Shown: piece by piece, positions 38,883-54,800 of the stretch
How the letters are laid out: every line of letters starts with the position of its first letter
How positions within the stretch are numbered: the first letter of the stretch is position 1
NCBI GenBank assembly: GCA_014843695.1
Contig: JABXNX010000111.1
Coordinates: 1-64,000 of the forward strand
DNA length: 64,000 bases
Direction of reading: 5' to 3'
Source: Archivesica marissinica
Lineage: Eukaryota; Mollusca; Bivalvia; Venerida; Vesicomyidae
Notes under the pieces: model-generated
Told to the model about the DNA's origin: nothing
Database searches by the model: none
The model's input: only the letters and a program-made list of their open reading frames with translations
Program-made: the position numbers and the translations under genes

Positions 38883-39882
38883 NNNNNNNNNNNNNNNNNN
38901 NNNNNNNNNNNNNNNNNNNNNNNNNNNNNNNNNNNNNNNNNNNNNNNNNNNNNNNNNNNNNNNNNNNNNNNNNNNNNNNNNNNNNNNNNNNNNNNNNNNN
39001 NNNNNNNNNNNNNNNNNNNNNNNNNNNNNNNNNNNNNNNNNNNNNNNNNNNNNNNNNNNNNNNNNNNNNNNNNNNNNNNNNNNNNNNNNNNNNNNNNNNN
39101 NNNNNNNNNNNNNNNNNNNNNNNNNNNNNNNNNNNNNNNNNNNNNNNNNNNNNNNNNNNNNNNNNNNNNNNNNNNNNNNNNNNNNNNNNNNNNNNNNNNN
39201 NNNNNNNNNNNNNNNNNNNNNNNNNNNNNNNNNNNNNNNNNNNNNNNNNNNNNNNNNNNNNNNNNNNNNNNNNNNNNNNNNNNNNNNNNNNNNNNNNNNN
39301 NNNNNNNNNNNNNNNNNNNNNNNNNNNNNNNNNNNNNNNNNNNNNNNNNNNNNNNNNNNNNNNNNNNNNNNNNNNNNNNNNNNNNNNNNNNNNNNNNNNN
39401 NNNNNNNNNNNNNNNNNNNNNNNNNNNNNNNNNNNNNNNNNNNNNNNNNNNNNNNNNNNNNNNNNNNNNNNNNNNNNNNNNNNNNNNNNNNNNNNNNNNN
39501 NNNNNNNNNNNNNNNNNNNNNNNNNNNNNNNNNNNNNNNNNNNNNNNNNNNNNNNNNNNNNNNNNNNNNNNNNNNNNNNNNNNNNNNNNNNNNNNNNNNN
39601 NNNNNNNNNNNNNNNNNNNNNNNNNNNNNNNNNNNNNNNNNNNNNNNNNNNNNNNNNNNNNNNNNNNNNNNNNNNNNNNNNNNNNNNNNNNNNNNNNNNN
39701 NNNNNNNNNNNNNNNNNNNNNNNNNNNNNNNNNNNNNNNNNNNNNNNNNNNNNNNNNNNNNNNNNNNNNNNNNNNNNNNNNNNNNNNNNNNNNNNNNNNN
39801 NNNNNNNNNNNNNNNNNNNNNNNNNNNNNNNNNNNNNNNNNNNNNNNNNNNNNNNNNNNNNNNNNNNNNNNNNNNNNNNNNN
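38883..39882. other. Assembly gap, 1000 N
   Basis: Exactly 1000 N, a placeholder length. It again replaces an A-to-B junction and begins 428 bp after the last TAGATAAAACAC anchor, against 423 bp for the gap at 14407. Confidence 0.99.
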
Positions 39883-42800
39883 AGGTAATGTTGTTATTTG
39901 TTATGATATTGACTGGTATAGCCTAGGTAATGTTATTTGTTATGATATTGACTGGTATAGCCTAGGTAATGTTGTTTGTTATGATATTGACTGGTATAGC
40001 CTAGGTAATGTTGTTATTTGTTATGATATTGACTGGTATAACCTAGGTAATGTTTTTGTTATGATATTGACTTGTATAACCTAGGTATGTTGTTATTTGT
40101 TATGATATTGACTGATATAGCCTAGGTAATGTTGTTATTTGTTATGATATTGACTTGTATAACCTAGGTAATGTTGTTGTTTGTTATGATATTGACTGGT
40201 ATAGCCTAGGTAATGTTGTTTGTTATGATATTGACTGGTATAACCTAGGTAATGTTGTTATTTGTTATGATATTGACTGGTATAGCCTAGGTAATGTTGT
40301 TTGTTATGATATTGACTGGTATAACCTAGGTAATGTTGTTGTTTGTTATGATATTGACTGATATAGCCTAGGTAATGTTGTTATTTGTTATGATATTGAC
40401 TGGTATAACCTAGGTAATGTTGTTATTTGTTATGATATTGACTGGTATAGCCTAGGTAATGTTGTTTGTTATGATATTGACTGGTATAACCTAGGTAATG
40501 TTGTTTGTTATGATATTGACTGGTATAGCCTAGGTAATGTTTATTTGTTATGATATTGACTGGTATACCTAGGTAATGTTGTTATTTGTTATGATATTGA
40601 CTGGTATAGCCTAGGTAATGTTGTATTTGTTATGATATTGACTTGTATAACCTAGGTAATGTTGTTGTTTGTTATGATATTGACTGGTATAGCCTAGGTA
40701 ATGTTGTTTGTTATGATATTGACTGGTATAGCCTAGGTAATGTTGTTTGTTATGATATTGACTGGTATAGCCTAGGTAATGTTGTTTGTTATGATATTGA
40801 CTGATATAACCTAGGTAATGTTGTTTTTGTTATGATATTGACTGGTATAACCTAGGTAATGTTGTTATTTGTTATGATATTGACTGGTATAACCTAGGTA
40901 ATGTTGTTATTTGTTATGATATTGACTGGTATAGCCTAGGTAATGTTGTTATTTGTTATGATATTGACTGGTATAACCTAGGTAATGTTGTTATTTGTTA
41001 TGATATTGACTGATATAACCTAGGTAATGTTGTTTGTTATGATATTGACTGGTATAGCCTAGGTAATGTTGTTATTTGTTATGATATTGACTGGTATAAC
41101 CTAGGTAATGTTGTTTGTTATGATATTGACTGGTATAGCCTAGGTAATGTTGTTATTTGTTATGATATTGACTGGTATAGCCTAGGTAATGTTGTTATTT
41201 GTTATGATATTGACTGGTATAGCCTAGGTAATGTTGTTATTTGTTATGATATTGACTGGTATAACCTAGGTAATGTTGTTATTTGTTATGATATTGACTG
41301 GTATAACCTAGGTAATGTTGTTTGTTATGATATTGACTGGTATAACCTAGGTAATGTTATTTGTTATGATATTGACTGGTATAACCTAGGTAATGTTATT
41401 TGTTATGATATTGACTGGTATAACCTAGGTAATGTTGTTGTTTGTTATGATATTGACTGGTATAACCTAGGTAATGTTATTTGTTATGATATTGACTGGT
41501 ATAACCTAGGTAATGTTATTTGTTATGATATTGACTGATATAGCCTAGGTAATGTTGTTATTTGTTATGATATTGACTGGTATAACCTAGGTAATGTTAT
41601 TTGTTATGATATTGACTGATATAGCCTAGGTAATGTTGTTATTTGTTATGATATTGACTGGTATAACCTAGGTAATGTTGTTATTTGTTATGATATTGAC
41701 TGGTATAGCCTAGGTAATGTTGTTATTTGTTATGATATTGACTGGTATAACCTAGGTAATGTTGTTATTTGTTATGATATTGACTGGTATAACCTAGGTA
41801 ATGTTGTTGTTTGTTATGATATTGACTGGTATAACCTAGGTAATGTTGTTGTTTGTTATGATATTGACTGGTATAGCCTAGGTAATGTTGTTGTTTGTTA
41901 TGATATTGACTGATATAGCCTAGGTAATGTTGTTATTTGTTATGATATTGACTTGAATAACCTAGGTAATGTTGTTGTTTGTTATGATATTGACTGGTAT
42001 AGCCTAGGTAATGTTGTTTGTTATGATATTGACTGGTATAGCCTAGGTAATGTTGTTTGTTATGATATTGACTGGTATAGCCTAGGTAATGTTGTTATTT
42101 GTTATGATATTGACTGATATAACCTAGGTAATGTTATTTGTTATGATATTGACTGGTATAACCCAGGTAATGTTATTTGTTATGATATTGACTGGTATAA
42201 CCTAGGTAATGTTATTTGTTATGATATTGACTGATATAGCCTAGGTAATGTTGTTGTTTGTTATGATATTGACTTGTATAACCTAGTTAATGTTGTTTGT
42301 TATGATATTGACTGGTATAACCTAGGTAATGTTGTTTGTTATGATATTGACTGGTATAACCTAGGTAATGTTGTTGTTTGTTATGATATTGACTGATATA
42401 GCCTAGGTAATGTTGTTGTTTGTTATGATATTGACTGGTATAACCTAGGTAATGTTGTTTGTTATGATATTGACTGGTATAGCCTAGGTAATGTTGTTAT
42501 TTGTTATGATATTGACTGGTATAGCCTAGGTAATGTTGTTATTTGTTATGATATTGACTGGTATAGCCTAGGTAATGTTGTTGTTTGTTATGATATTGAC
42601 TGATATAGCCTAGGTAATGTTGTTATTTGTTATGATATTGACTGGTATAGCCTAGGTAATGTTATTTGTTATGATATTGACTGGTATAGCCTAGGTAATG
42701 TTGTTTGTTATGATATTGACTGGTATAGCCTAGGTAATGTTGTTATTTGTTATGATATTGACTGGTATAACCTAGGTAATGTTGTTGTTTGTTATGATAT

Positions 42801-45800
42801 TGACTGATATAGCCTAGGTAATGTTGTTATTTGTTATGATATTGACTGATATAGCCTAGGTAATGTTGTTATTTGTTATGATATTGACTGGTATAGCCTA
42901 GGTAATGTTATTTGTTATGATATTGACTGGTATAGCCTAGGTAATGTTGTTTGTTATGATATTGACTGGTATAGCCTAGGTAATGTTGTTATTTGTTATG
43001 ATATTGACTGGTATAACCTAGGTAATGTTGTTGTTTGTTATGATATTGACTGGTATAGCCTAGGTAATGTTGTTATTTGTTATGATATTGACTGGTATAG
43101 CCTAGGTAATGTTGTTATTTGTTATGATATTGACTGGTATAGCCTAGGTAATGTTGTTATTTGTTATGATATTGACTGGTATAACCTAGGTAATGTTGTT
43201 TGTTATGATATTGACTGGTATAGCCTAGGTAATGTTGTTATTTGTTATGATATTGACTGGTATAACCTAGGTAATGTTGTTTGTTATGATATTGACTGGT
43301 ATAGCCTAGGTAATGTTGTTATTTGTTATGATATTGACTGGTATAGCCTAGGTAATGTTATTTGTTATGATATTGACTGGTATAGCCTAGGTAATGTTGT
43401 TATTTGTTATGATATTGACTGGTATAGCCTAGGTAATGTTGTTATTTGTTATGATATTGACTGGTATAGCCTAGGTAATGTTGTTATTTGTTATGATATT
43501 GACTGATATAGCCTAGGTAATGTTGTTTGTTATGATATTGACTGGTATAACCTAGGTAATGTTGTTATTTGTTATGATATTGACTGATATAGCCTAGGTA
43601 ATGTTGTTATTTGTTATGATATTGACTGATATAGCCTAGGTAATGTTGTTATTTGTTATGATATTGACTGGTATAGCCTAGGTAATGTTGATTTGTTATG
43701 ATATTGACTGGTATAGCCTAGGTAATGTTGTTATTTGTTATGATATTGACTGATATAGCCTAGGTAATGTTGTTTGTTATGATATTGACTGGTATAGCCT
43801 AGGTAATGTTGTTGTTTGTTATGATATTGACTGATATAACCTAGGTAATGTTGTTATTTGTTATGATATTGACTGATATAGCCTAGGTAATGTTGCTGTT
43901 TGTTATGATATTGACTTGTATAGCCTAGGTAATGTTGTTGTTTGTTATGATATTGACTGGTATAGCCTAGGTAATGTTGTTGTTTGTTATGATATTGACT
44001 GGTATAACCTAGGTAATGTTGTTTGTTATGATATTGACTGATATAGCCTAGGTAATGTTGTTGTTTGTTATGATATTGACTGGTATAACCTAGGTAATGT
44101 TGTTTGTTATGATATTGACTGATATAGCCTAGGTAATGTTGTTATTTGTTATGATATTGACTGATATAGCCTAGGTAATGTTGTTATTTGTTATGATATT
44201 GACTGGTATAACCTAGGTAATGTTGTTTGTTATGATATTGACTGGTATAGCCTAGGTAATGTTGTTATTTGTTATGATATTGACTGGTATAACCTAGGTA
44301 ATGTTGTTATTTGTTATGATATTGACTGGTATAACCTAGGTAATGTTGTTATTTGTTATGATATTGACTGGTATAGCCTAGGTAATGTTGTTATTTGTTA
44401 TGATATTGACTGGTATAGCCTAGGTAATGTTGTTATTTGTTATGATATTGACTTGTATAACCTAGGTAATGTTGTTGTTTGTTATGATATTGACTGATAT
44501 AGCCTAGGTAATGTTGTTATTTGTTATGATATTGACTTGTATAACCTAGGTAATGTTGTTGTTTGTTATGATATTGACTGGTATAGCCTAGGTAATGTTG
44601 TTTGTTATGATATTGACTGGTATAGCCTAGGTAATGTTATTTGTTATGATATTGACTGGTATAGCCTAGGTAATGTTGTTTGTTATGATATTGACTGGTA
44701 TAGCCTAGGTAATGTTGTTATTTGTTATGATATTGACTGATATAGCCTAGGTAATGTTGTTATTTGTTATGATATTGACTGGTATAGCCTAGGTAATGTT
44801 GTTATTTGTTATGATATTGACTGGTATAGCCTAGGTAATGTTGTTTGTTATGATATTGACTGGTATAACCTAGGTAATGTTGTTTGTTATGATATTGACT
44901 GGTATAACCTAGGTAATGTTATTTGTTATGATATTGACTGGTATAACCTAGGTAATGTTGTTATTTGTTATGATATTGACTGATATAGCCTAGGTAATGT
45001 TGTTATTTGTTATGATATTGACTGGTATAACCTAGGTAATGTTGTTTTTGTTATGATATTGACTGGTATAGCCTAGGTAATGTTGTTTGTTATGATATTG
45101 ACTGGTATAGCCTAGGTAATGTTGTTTGTTATGATATTGACTGGTATAGCCTAGGTAATGTTGTTTGTTATGATATTGACTGATATAACCTAGGTAATGT
45201 TGTTATTTGTTATGATATTGACTGGTATAACCTAGGTAATGTTGTTATTTGTTATGATATTGACTGGTATAACCTAGGTAATGTTGTTATTTGTTATGAT
45301 ATTGACTGGTATAGCCTAGGTAATGTTGTTATTTGTTATGATATTGACTGGTATAACCTAGGTAATGTTGTTATTTGTTATGATATTGACTGATATAACC
45401 TAGGTAATGTTGTTTGTTATGATATTGACTGGTATAGCCTAGGTAATGTTGTTATTTGTTATGATATTGACTGGTATAGCCTAGGTAATGTTGTTATTTG
45501 TTATGATATTGACTGGTATAGCCTAGGTAATGTTGTTATTTGTTATGATATTGACTGGTATAACCTAGGTAATGTTATTTGTTATGATATTGACTGGTAT
45601 AACCTAGGTAATGTTATTTGTTATGATATTGACTGGTATAACCTAGGTAATGTTGTTTTTGTTATGATATTGACTGGTATAACCTAGGTAATGTTATTTG
45701 TTATGATATTGACTGGTATAACCTAGGTAATGTTGTTTGTTATGATATTGACTGGTATAGCCTAGGTAATGTTGTTATTTGTTATGATATTGACTGGTAT

Positions 45801-48800
45801 AGCCTAGGTAATGTTGTTATTTGTTATGATATTGACTGGTATAGCCTAGGTAATGTTGTTATTTGTTATGATATTGACTGGTATAACCTAGGTAATGTTA
45901 TTTGTTATGATATTGACTGGTATAGCCTAGGTAATGTTATTTGTTATGATATTGACTGGTATAACCTAGGTAATGTTATTTGTTATGATATTGACTGGTA
46001 TAACCTAGGTAATGTTATTTGTTATGATATTGACTGGTATAACCTAGGTAATGTTATTTGTTATGATATTGACTGGTATAACCTAGGTAATGTTATTTGT
46101 TATGATATTGACTGGTATAACCTAGGTAATGTTATTTGTTATGATATTGACTGGTATAACCTAGGTAATGTTGTTTGTTATGATATTGACTGGTATAACC
46201 TAGGTAATGTTATTTGTTATGATATTGACTGGTATAGCCTAGGTAATGTTATTTGTTATGATATTGACTGGTATAGCCTAGGTAATGTTATTTGTTATGA
46301 TATTGACTGGTATAACCTAGGTAATGTTATTTGTTATGATATTGACTGGTATAGCCTAGGTAATGTTGTTATTTGTTATGATATTGACTGGTATAACCTA
46401 GGTAATGTTGTTGTTTGTTATGATATTGACTGGTATAACCTAGGTAATGTTGTTGTTTGTTATGATATTGACTGGTATAGCCTAGGTAATGTTGTTATTT
46501 GTTATGATATTGACTGATATAGCCTAGGTAATGTTGTTATTTGTTATGATATTGACTTGAATAACCTAGGTAATGTTGTTGTTTGTTATGATATTGACTG
46601 GTATAGCCTAGGTAATGTTGTTTGTTTGATATGACTGGTATAGCCTAGGTAATGTTGTTTGTTATGATATTGACTGGTATAGCCTAGGTAATGTTGTTAT
46701 TTGTTATGATATTGACTGATATAACCTAGGTAATGTTATTTGTTATGATATTGACTGGTATAACCTAGGTAATGTTATTTGTTATGATATTGACTGGTAT
46801 AACCTAGGTAATGTTATTTGTTATGATATTGACTGGTATAGCCTAGGTAATGTTGTTGTTTGTTATGATATTGACTTGTATAACCTAGGTAATGTTGTTT
46901 GTTATGATATTGACTGGTATAACCTAGGTAATGTTGTTTGTTATGATATTGACTGGTATAACCTAGGTAATGTTGTTGTTTGTTATGATATTGACTGATA
47001 TAGCCTAGGTAATGTTGTTGTTTGTTATGATATTGACTGGTATAACCTAGGTAATGTTGTTTGTTATGATATTGACTGGTATAGCCTAGGTAATGTTGTT
47101 ATTTGTTATGATATTGACTGGTATAGCCTAGGTAATGTTGTTATTTGTTATGATATTGACTGGTATAGCCTAGGTAATGTTGTTGTTTGTTATGATATTG
47201 ACTGATATAGCCTAGGTAATGTTGTTATTTGTTATGATATTGACTGGTATAGCCTAGGTAATGTTATTTGTTATGATATTGACTAGTATAGCCTAGGTAA
47301 TGTTGTTTGTTATGATATTGACTGGTATAGCCTAGGTAATTTGTTTTGTTATGATATTGACTGGTATAACCTAGGTAATGTTGTTATTTGTTATGATATT
47401 GACTGGTATAACCTAGGTAATGTTGTTATTTGTTATGATATTGACTGGTATAACCTAGGTAATGTTGTTATTTGTTATGATATTGACTGGTATAGCCTAG
47501 GTAATGTTGTTTTTGTTATGATATTGACTGGTATAGCCTAGGTAATGTTGTTGTTTGTTATGATATTGACTGGTATAGCCTAGGTAATGTTGTTTTTGTT
47601 ATGATATTGACTGATATAGCCTAGGTAATGTTGTTATTTGTTATGATATTGACTGGTATAGCCTAGGTAATGTTGTTATTTGTTATGATATTGACTGGTA
47701 TAGCCTAGGTAATGTTGTTTGTTATGATATTGACTGGTATAGCCTAGGTAATGTTGTTATTTGTTATGATATTGACTGGTATAACCTAGGTAATGTTGTT
47801 TGTTATGATATTGACTGGTATAGCCTAGGTAATGTTGTTATTTGTTATGATATTGACTGGTATAACCTAGGTAATGTTATTTGTTATGATATTGACTGGT
47901 ATAGCCTAGGTAATGTTGTTATTTGTTATGATATTGACTGGTATAGCCTAGGTAATGTTGTTATTTGTTATGATATTGACTGGTATAGCCTAGGTAATGT
48001 TGTTATTTGTTATGATATTGACTGATATAGCCTAGGTAATGTTGTTTGTTATGATATTGACTGGTATAACCTAGGTAATGTTGTTATTTGTTATGATATT
48101 GACTGATATAGCCTAGGTAATGTTGTTATTTGTTATGATATTGACTGATATAGCCTAGGTAATGTTGTTATTTGTTATGATATTGACTGGTATAGCCTAG
48201 GTAATGTTGTTATTTGTTATGATATTGACTGGTATAGCCTAGGTAATGTTGTTATTTGTTATGATATTGACTGATATAGCCTAGGTAATGTTGTTTGTTA
48301 TGATATTGACTGGTATAGCCTAGGTAATGTTGTTGTTTGTTATGATATTGACTGATATAACCTAGGTAATGTTGTTATTTGTTATGATATTGACTGATAT
48401 AGCCTAGGTAATGTTGTTTTGTTATGATATTGACTGGTATAGCCTAGGTAATGTTGTTGTTTGTTATGATATTGACTGGTATAGCCTAGGTAATGTTGTT
48501 GTTTGTTATGATATTGACTGGTATAACCTAGGTAATGTTGTTTGTTATGATATTGACTGATATAGCCTAGGTAATGTTGTTGTTTGTTATGATATTGACT
48601 GGTATAACCTAGGTAATGTTGTTTGTTATGATATTGACTGATATAGCCTAGGTAATGTTGTTATTTGTTATGATATTGACTGATATAGCCTAGGTAATGT
48701 TGTTATTTGTTATGATATTGACTGGTATAACCTAGGTAATGTTGTTTGTTATGATATTGACTGGTATAGCCTAGGTAATGTTGTTATTTGTTATGATATT

Positions 48801-51800
48801 GACTGGTATAGCCTAGGTAATGTTGTTATTTGTTATGATATTGACTGGTATAACCTAGGTAATGTTGTTATTTGTTATGATATTGACTGGTATAGCCTAG
48901 GTAATGTTGTTATTTGTTATGATATTGACTGGTATAACCTAGGTAATGTTGTTATTTGTTATGATATTGACTGGTATAGCCTAGGTAATGTTGTTGTTTG
49001 TTATGATATTGACTGGTATAGCCTAGGTAATGTTGTTATTTGTTATGATATTGACTTGTATAACCTAGGTAATGTTGTTGTTTGTTATGATATTGACTGG
49101 TATAGCCTAGGTAATGTTGTTTGTTATGATATTGACTGGTATAGCCTAGGTAATGTTATTTGTTATGATATTGACTAGTATAGCCTAGGTAATGTTGTTT
49201 GTTATGATATTGACTGGTATAGCCTAGGTAATGTTGTTATTTGTTATGATATTGACTGATATAGCCTAGGTAATGTTGTTATTTGTTATGATATTGACTG
49301 GTATAGCCTAGGTAATGTTGTTATTTGTTATGATATTGACTGGTATAGCCTAGGTAATGTTGTTTGTTATGATATTGACTGGTATAACCTAGGTAATGTT
49401 GTTTGTTATGATATTGACTGGTATAACCTAGGTAATGTTATTTGTTATGATATTGACTGGTATAACCTAGGTAATGTTGTTATTTGTTATGATATTGACT
49501 GATATAGCCTAGGTAATGTTGTTATTTGTTATGATATTGACTGGTATAACCTAGGTAATGTTGTTGTTTGTTATGATATTGACTGGTATAGCCTAGGTAA
49601 TGTTGTTTGTTATGATATTGACTGGTATAGCCTAGGTAATGTTGTTTGTTATGATATTGACTGGTATAGCCTAGGTAATGTTGTTTGTTATGATATTGAC
49701 TGATATAACCTAGGTAATGTTGTTATTTGTTATGATATTGACTGGTATAACCTAGGTAATGTTGTTATTTGTTATGATATTGACTGGTATAACCTAGGTA
49801 ATGTTGTTATTTGTTATGATATTGACTGGTATAGCCTAGGTAATGTTGTTATTTGTTATGATATTGACTGGTATAACCTAGGTAATGTTGTTATTTGTTA
49901 TGATATTGACTGATATAGCCTAGGTAATGTTGTTTGTTATGATATTGACTGGTATAGCCTAGGTAATGTTGTTATTTGTTATGATATTGACTGGTATAGC
50001 CTAGGTAATGTTGTTTGTTATGATATTGACTGGTATAGCCTAGGTAATGTTGTTATTTGTTATGATATTGACTGGTATAGCCTAGGTAATGTTGTTATTT
50101 GTTATGATATTGACTGGTATAGCCTAGGTAATGTTGTTATTTGTTATGATATTGACTGGTATAACCTAGGTAATGTTATTTGTTATGATATTGACTGGTA
50201 TAACCTAGGTAATGTTATTTGTTATGATATTGACTGGTATAACCTAGGTAATGTTATTTGTTATGATATTGACTGGTATAGCCTAGGTAATGTTATTTGT
50301 TATGATATTGACTGGTATAACCTAGGTAATGTTATTTGTTATGATATTGACTGGTATAACCTAGGTAATGTTGTTTGTTATGATATTGACTGGTATAACC
50401 TAGGTAATGTTATTTGTTATGATATTGACTGGTATAACCTAGGTAATGTTATTTGTTATGATATTGACTGGTATAGCCTAGGTAATGTTATTTGTTATGA
50501 TATTGACTGGTATAACCTAGGTAATGTTATTTGTTATGATATTGACTGGTATAACCTAGGTAATGTTATTTGTTATGATATTGACTGGTATAGCCTAGGT
50601 AATGTTATTTGTTATGATATTGACTGGTATAACCTAGGTAATGTTGTTGTTTGTTATGATATTGACTGGTATACCTAGGTAATGTTGTTGTTTGTTATGA
50701 TATTGACTGGTATAGCCTAGGTAATGTTGTTGTTTGTTATGATATTGACTGATATAGCCTAGGTAATGTTGTTATTTGTTATGATATTGACTGTATAACC
50801 TAGGTAATGTTGTTTTGTTATGATATTGACTGGTATAGCCTAGGTAATGTTTTTGTTATGATATTGACTGGTATAGCCTAGGTAATGTTGTTTGTTATGA
50901 TATTGACTGGTATAGCCTAGGTAATGTTGTTATTTGTTATGATATTGACTGGTATAACCTAGGTAATGTTTTTGTTATGATATTGACTGGTATAACCTAG
51001 GTAATGTTATTTGTTATGATATTGACTGGTATATGGTTGTTATTTGTTATGATATTGACTGATATAGCCTAGGTAATGTTGTTGTTTGTTATGATATTGA
51101 CTGGTATAACCTAGGTAATGTTATTTGTTATGATATTGACTGGTATAACCTAGGTAATGTTGTTGTTTGTTATGATATTGACTGGTATAACCTAGGTAAT
51201 GTTGTTGTTTGTTATGATATTGACTGATATAGCCTAGGTAATGTTGTTGTTTGTTATGATATTGACTGGTATAACCTAGGTAATGTTGTTTGTTATGATA
51301 TTGACTGGTATAGCCTAGGTAATGTTGTTATTTGTTATGATATTGACTGGTATAGCCTAGGTAATGTTGTTATTTGTTATGATATTGACTGGTATAACCT
51401 AGGTAATGTTGTTATTTGTTATGATATTGACTGGTATAACCTAGGTAATGTTGTTATTTGTTATGATATTGACTGGTATAACCTAGGTAATGTTGTTATT
51501 TGTTATGATATTGACTGGTATAGCCTAGGTAATGTTGTTTGTTATGATATTGACTGGTATAGCCTAGGTAATGTTGTTTGTTATGATATTGACTGGTATA
51601 ACCTAGGTAATGTTGTTATTTGTTATGATATTGACTGGTATAGCCTAGGTAATGTTGTTATTTGTTATGATATTGACTGGTATAGCCTAGGTAATGTTGA
51701 TTTGTTATGATATTGACTGGTATAGCCTAGGTAATGTTGTTATTTGTTATGATATTGACTGGTATAGCCTAGGTAATGTTGTTTGTTATGATATTGACTG

Positions 51801-54800
51801 GTATAGCCTAGGTAATGTTGTTTTTGTTATGATATTGACTGGTATAACCTAGGTAATGTTGTTATTTGTTATGATATTGACTGGTATAGCCTAGGTAATG
51901 TTGTTGTTTGTTATGATATTGACTGGTATAGCCTAGGTAATGTTGTTTTTGTTATGATATTGACTGGTATAGCCTAGGTAATGTTGTTTGTTATGATATT
52001 GACTGATATAGCCTAGGTAATGTTGTTGTTTGTTATGATATTGACTGGTATAGCCTAGGTAATGTTGTTTGTTATGATATTGACTGGTATAGCCTAGGTA
52101 ATGTTGTTATTTGTTATGATATTGACTGATATAGCCTAGGTAATGTTGTTATTTGTTATGATATTGACTGGTATAACCTAGGTAATGTTGTTTGTTATGA
52201 TATTGACTGGTATAGCCTAGGTAATGTTGTTATTTGTTATGATATTGACTGGTATAGCCTAGGTAATGTTGTTATTTGTTATGATATTGACTGGTATAAC
52301 CTAGGTAATGTTGTTATTTGTTATGATATTGACTGGTATAGCCTAGGTAATGTTGTTATTTGTTATGATATTGACTGGTATAGCCTAGGTAATGTTGTTA
52401 TTTGTTATGATATTGACTGGTATAACCTAGGTAATGTTGTTGTTTGTTATGATATTGACTGATATAGCCTAGGTAATGTTGTTATTTGTTATGATATTGA
52501 CTGGTATAACCTAGGTAATGTTGTTGTTTGTTATGATATTGACTGGTATAGCCTAGGTAATGTTGTTTGTTATGATATTGACTGGTATAGCCTAGGTAAT
52601 GTTGTTATTTGTTATGATATTGACTGGTATAGCCTAGGTAATGTTGTTATTTGTTATGATATTGACTGATATAGCCTAGGTAATGTTGTTTGTTATGATA
52701 TTGACTGGTATAGCCTAGGTAATGTTGTTGTTTGTTATGATATTGACTGGTATAACCTAGGTAATGTTGTTATTTGTTATGATATTGACTGGTATAGCCT
52801 AGGTAATGTTGTTGTTTGTTATGATATTGACTGGTATAGCCTAGGTAATGTTGTTGTTTGTTATGATATTGACTGGTATAACCTAGGTAATGTTGTTTGT
52901 TATGATATTGACTGATATAGCCTAGGTAATGTTGTTGTTTGTTATGATATTGACTGGTATAACCTAGGTAATGTTGTTTGTTATGATATTGACTGATATA
53001 GCCTAGGTAATGTTGTTATTTGTTATGATATTGACTGGTATAGCCTAGGTAATGTTGTTATTTGTTATGATATTGACTGGTATAGCCTAGGTAATGTTGT
53101 TTGTTATGATATTGACTGGTATAGCCTAGGTAATGTTGTTATTTGTTATGATATTGACTGGTATAACCTAGGTAATGTTGTTTTTGTTATGATATTGACT
53201 GGTATAGCCTAGGTAATGTTGTTATTTGTTATGATATTGACTGGTATAGCCTAGGTAATGTTGTTATTTGTTATGATATTGACTGGTATAGCCTAGGTAA
53301 TGTTGTTATTTGTTATGATATTGACTTGTATAACCTAGGTAATGTTGTTGTTTGTTATGATATTGACTGATATAGCCTAGGTAATGTTGTTATTTGTTAT
53401 GATATTGACTTGTATAACCTAGGTAATGTTGTTATTTGTTATGATATTGACTGGTATAGCCTAGGTAATGTTGTTTGTTATGATATTGACTGATATAGCC
53501 TAGGTAATGTTTTGTTTGTTATGATTGACTGTATAGCCTAGGTAATGTTGTTGTTATGATATTGACTGGTATAGCCTAGGTAATGTTGTTATTTGTTATG
53601 ATATTGACTGGTATAGCCTAGGTAATGTTGTATTTGTTATGATATTGACTGGTATAAGCCTAGGTAATGTTGTTATTTGTTATGATATTGACTGGTATAG
53701 CCTAGGTAATGTTTGTTTGTTATGATATTGACTGGTATAACCTAGGTAATGTTGTTTGTTATGATATTGACTGGTATAACCTAGGTAATGTTATTTGTTA
53801 TGATATTGACTGGTATACCTAGGTAATGTTGTTATTTGTGATATTGACTGATATAGCCTAGGTAATGTTGTTATTGTTATGATATTGACTGGTATAGCCT
53901 AGGTAATGTTGTTGTTTGTTATGATATTGACTGGTATAGCCTAGGTAATGTTGTTTGTTATGATATTGACTGGTATAGCCTAGGTAATGTTGTTTGTTAT
54001 GATATTGACTGGTATAGCCTAGGTAATGTTGTTTGTTATGATATTGACTGGTATAGCCTAGGTAATGTTGTTGTTTGTTATGATATTGACTGGTATAGCC
54101 TAGGTAATGTTGTTATTTGTTATGATATTGACTGGTATAACCTAGGTAATGTTGTTATTTGTTATGATATTGACTGGTATAGCCTAGGTAATGTTGTTAT
54201 TTGTTATGATATTGACTGGTATAGCCTAGGTAATGTTGTTATTTGTTATGATATTGACTGGTATAGCCTAGGTAATGTTGTTTGTTATGATATTGACTGG
54301 TATAGCCTAGGTAATGTTGTTATTTGTTATGATATTGACTGGTATAACCTAGGTAATGTTGTTTGTTATGATATTGACTGGTATAGCCTAGGTAATGTTG
54401 TTATTTGTTATGATATTGACTGGTATAGCCTAGGTAATGTTGTTATTTGTTATGATATTGACTGGTATAGCCTAGGTAATGTTGTTATTTGTTATGATAT
54501 TGACTGGTATAACCTAGGTAATGTTATTTGTTATGATATTGACTGGTATAACCTAGGTAATGTTATTTGTTATGATATTGACTGGTATAACCTAGGTAAT
54601 GTTATTTGTTATGATATTGACTGGTATAACCTAGGTAATGTTATTTGTTATGATATTGACTGGTATAACCTAGGTAATGTTATTTGTTATGATATTGACT
54701 GGTATAACCTAGGTAATGTTATTTGTTATGATATTGACTGGTATAACCTAGGTAATGTTATTTGTTATGATATTGACTGGTATAACCTAGGTAATGTTAT

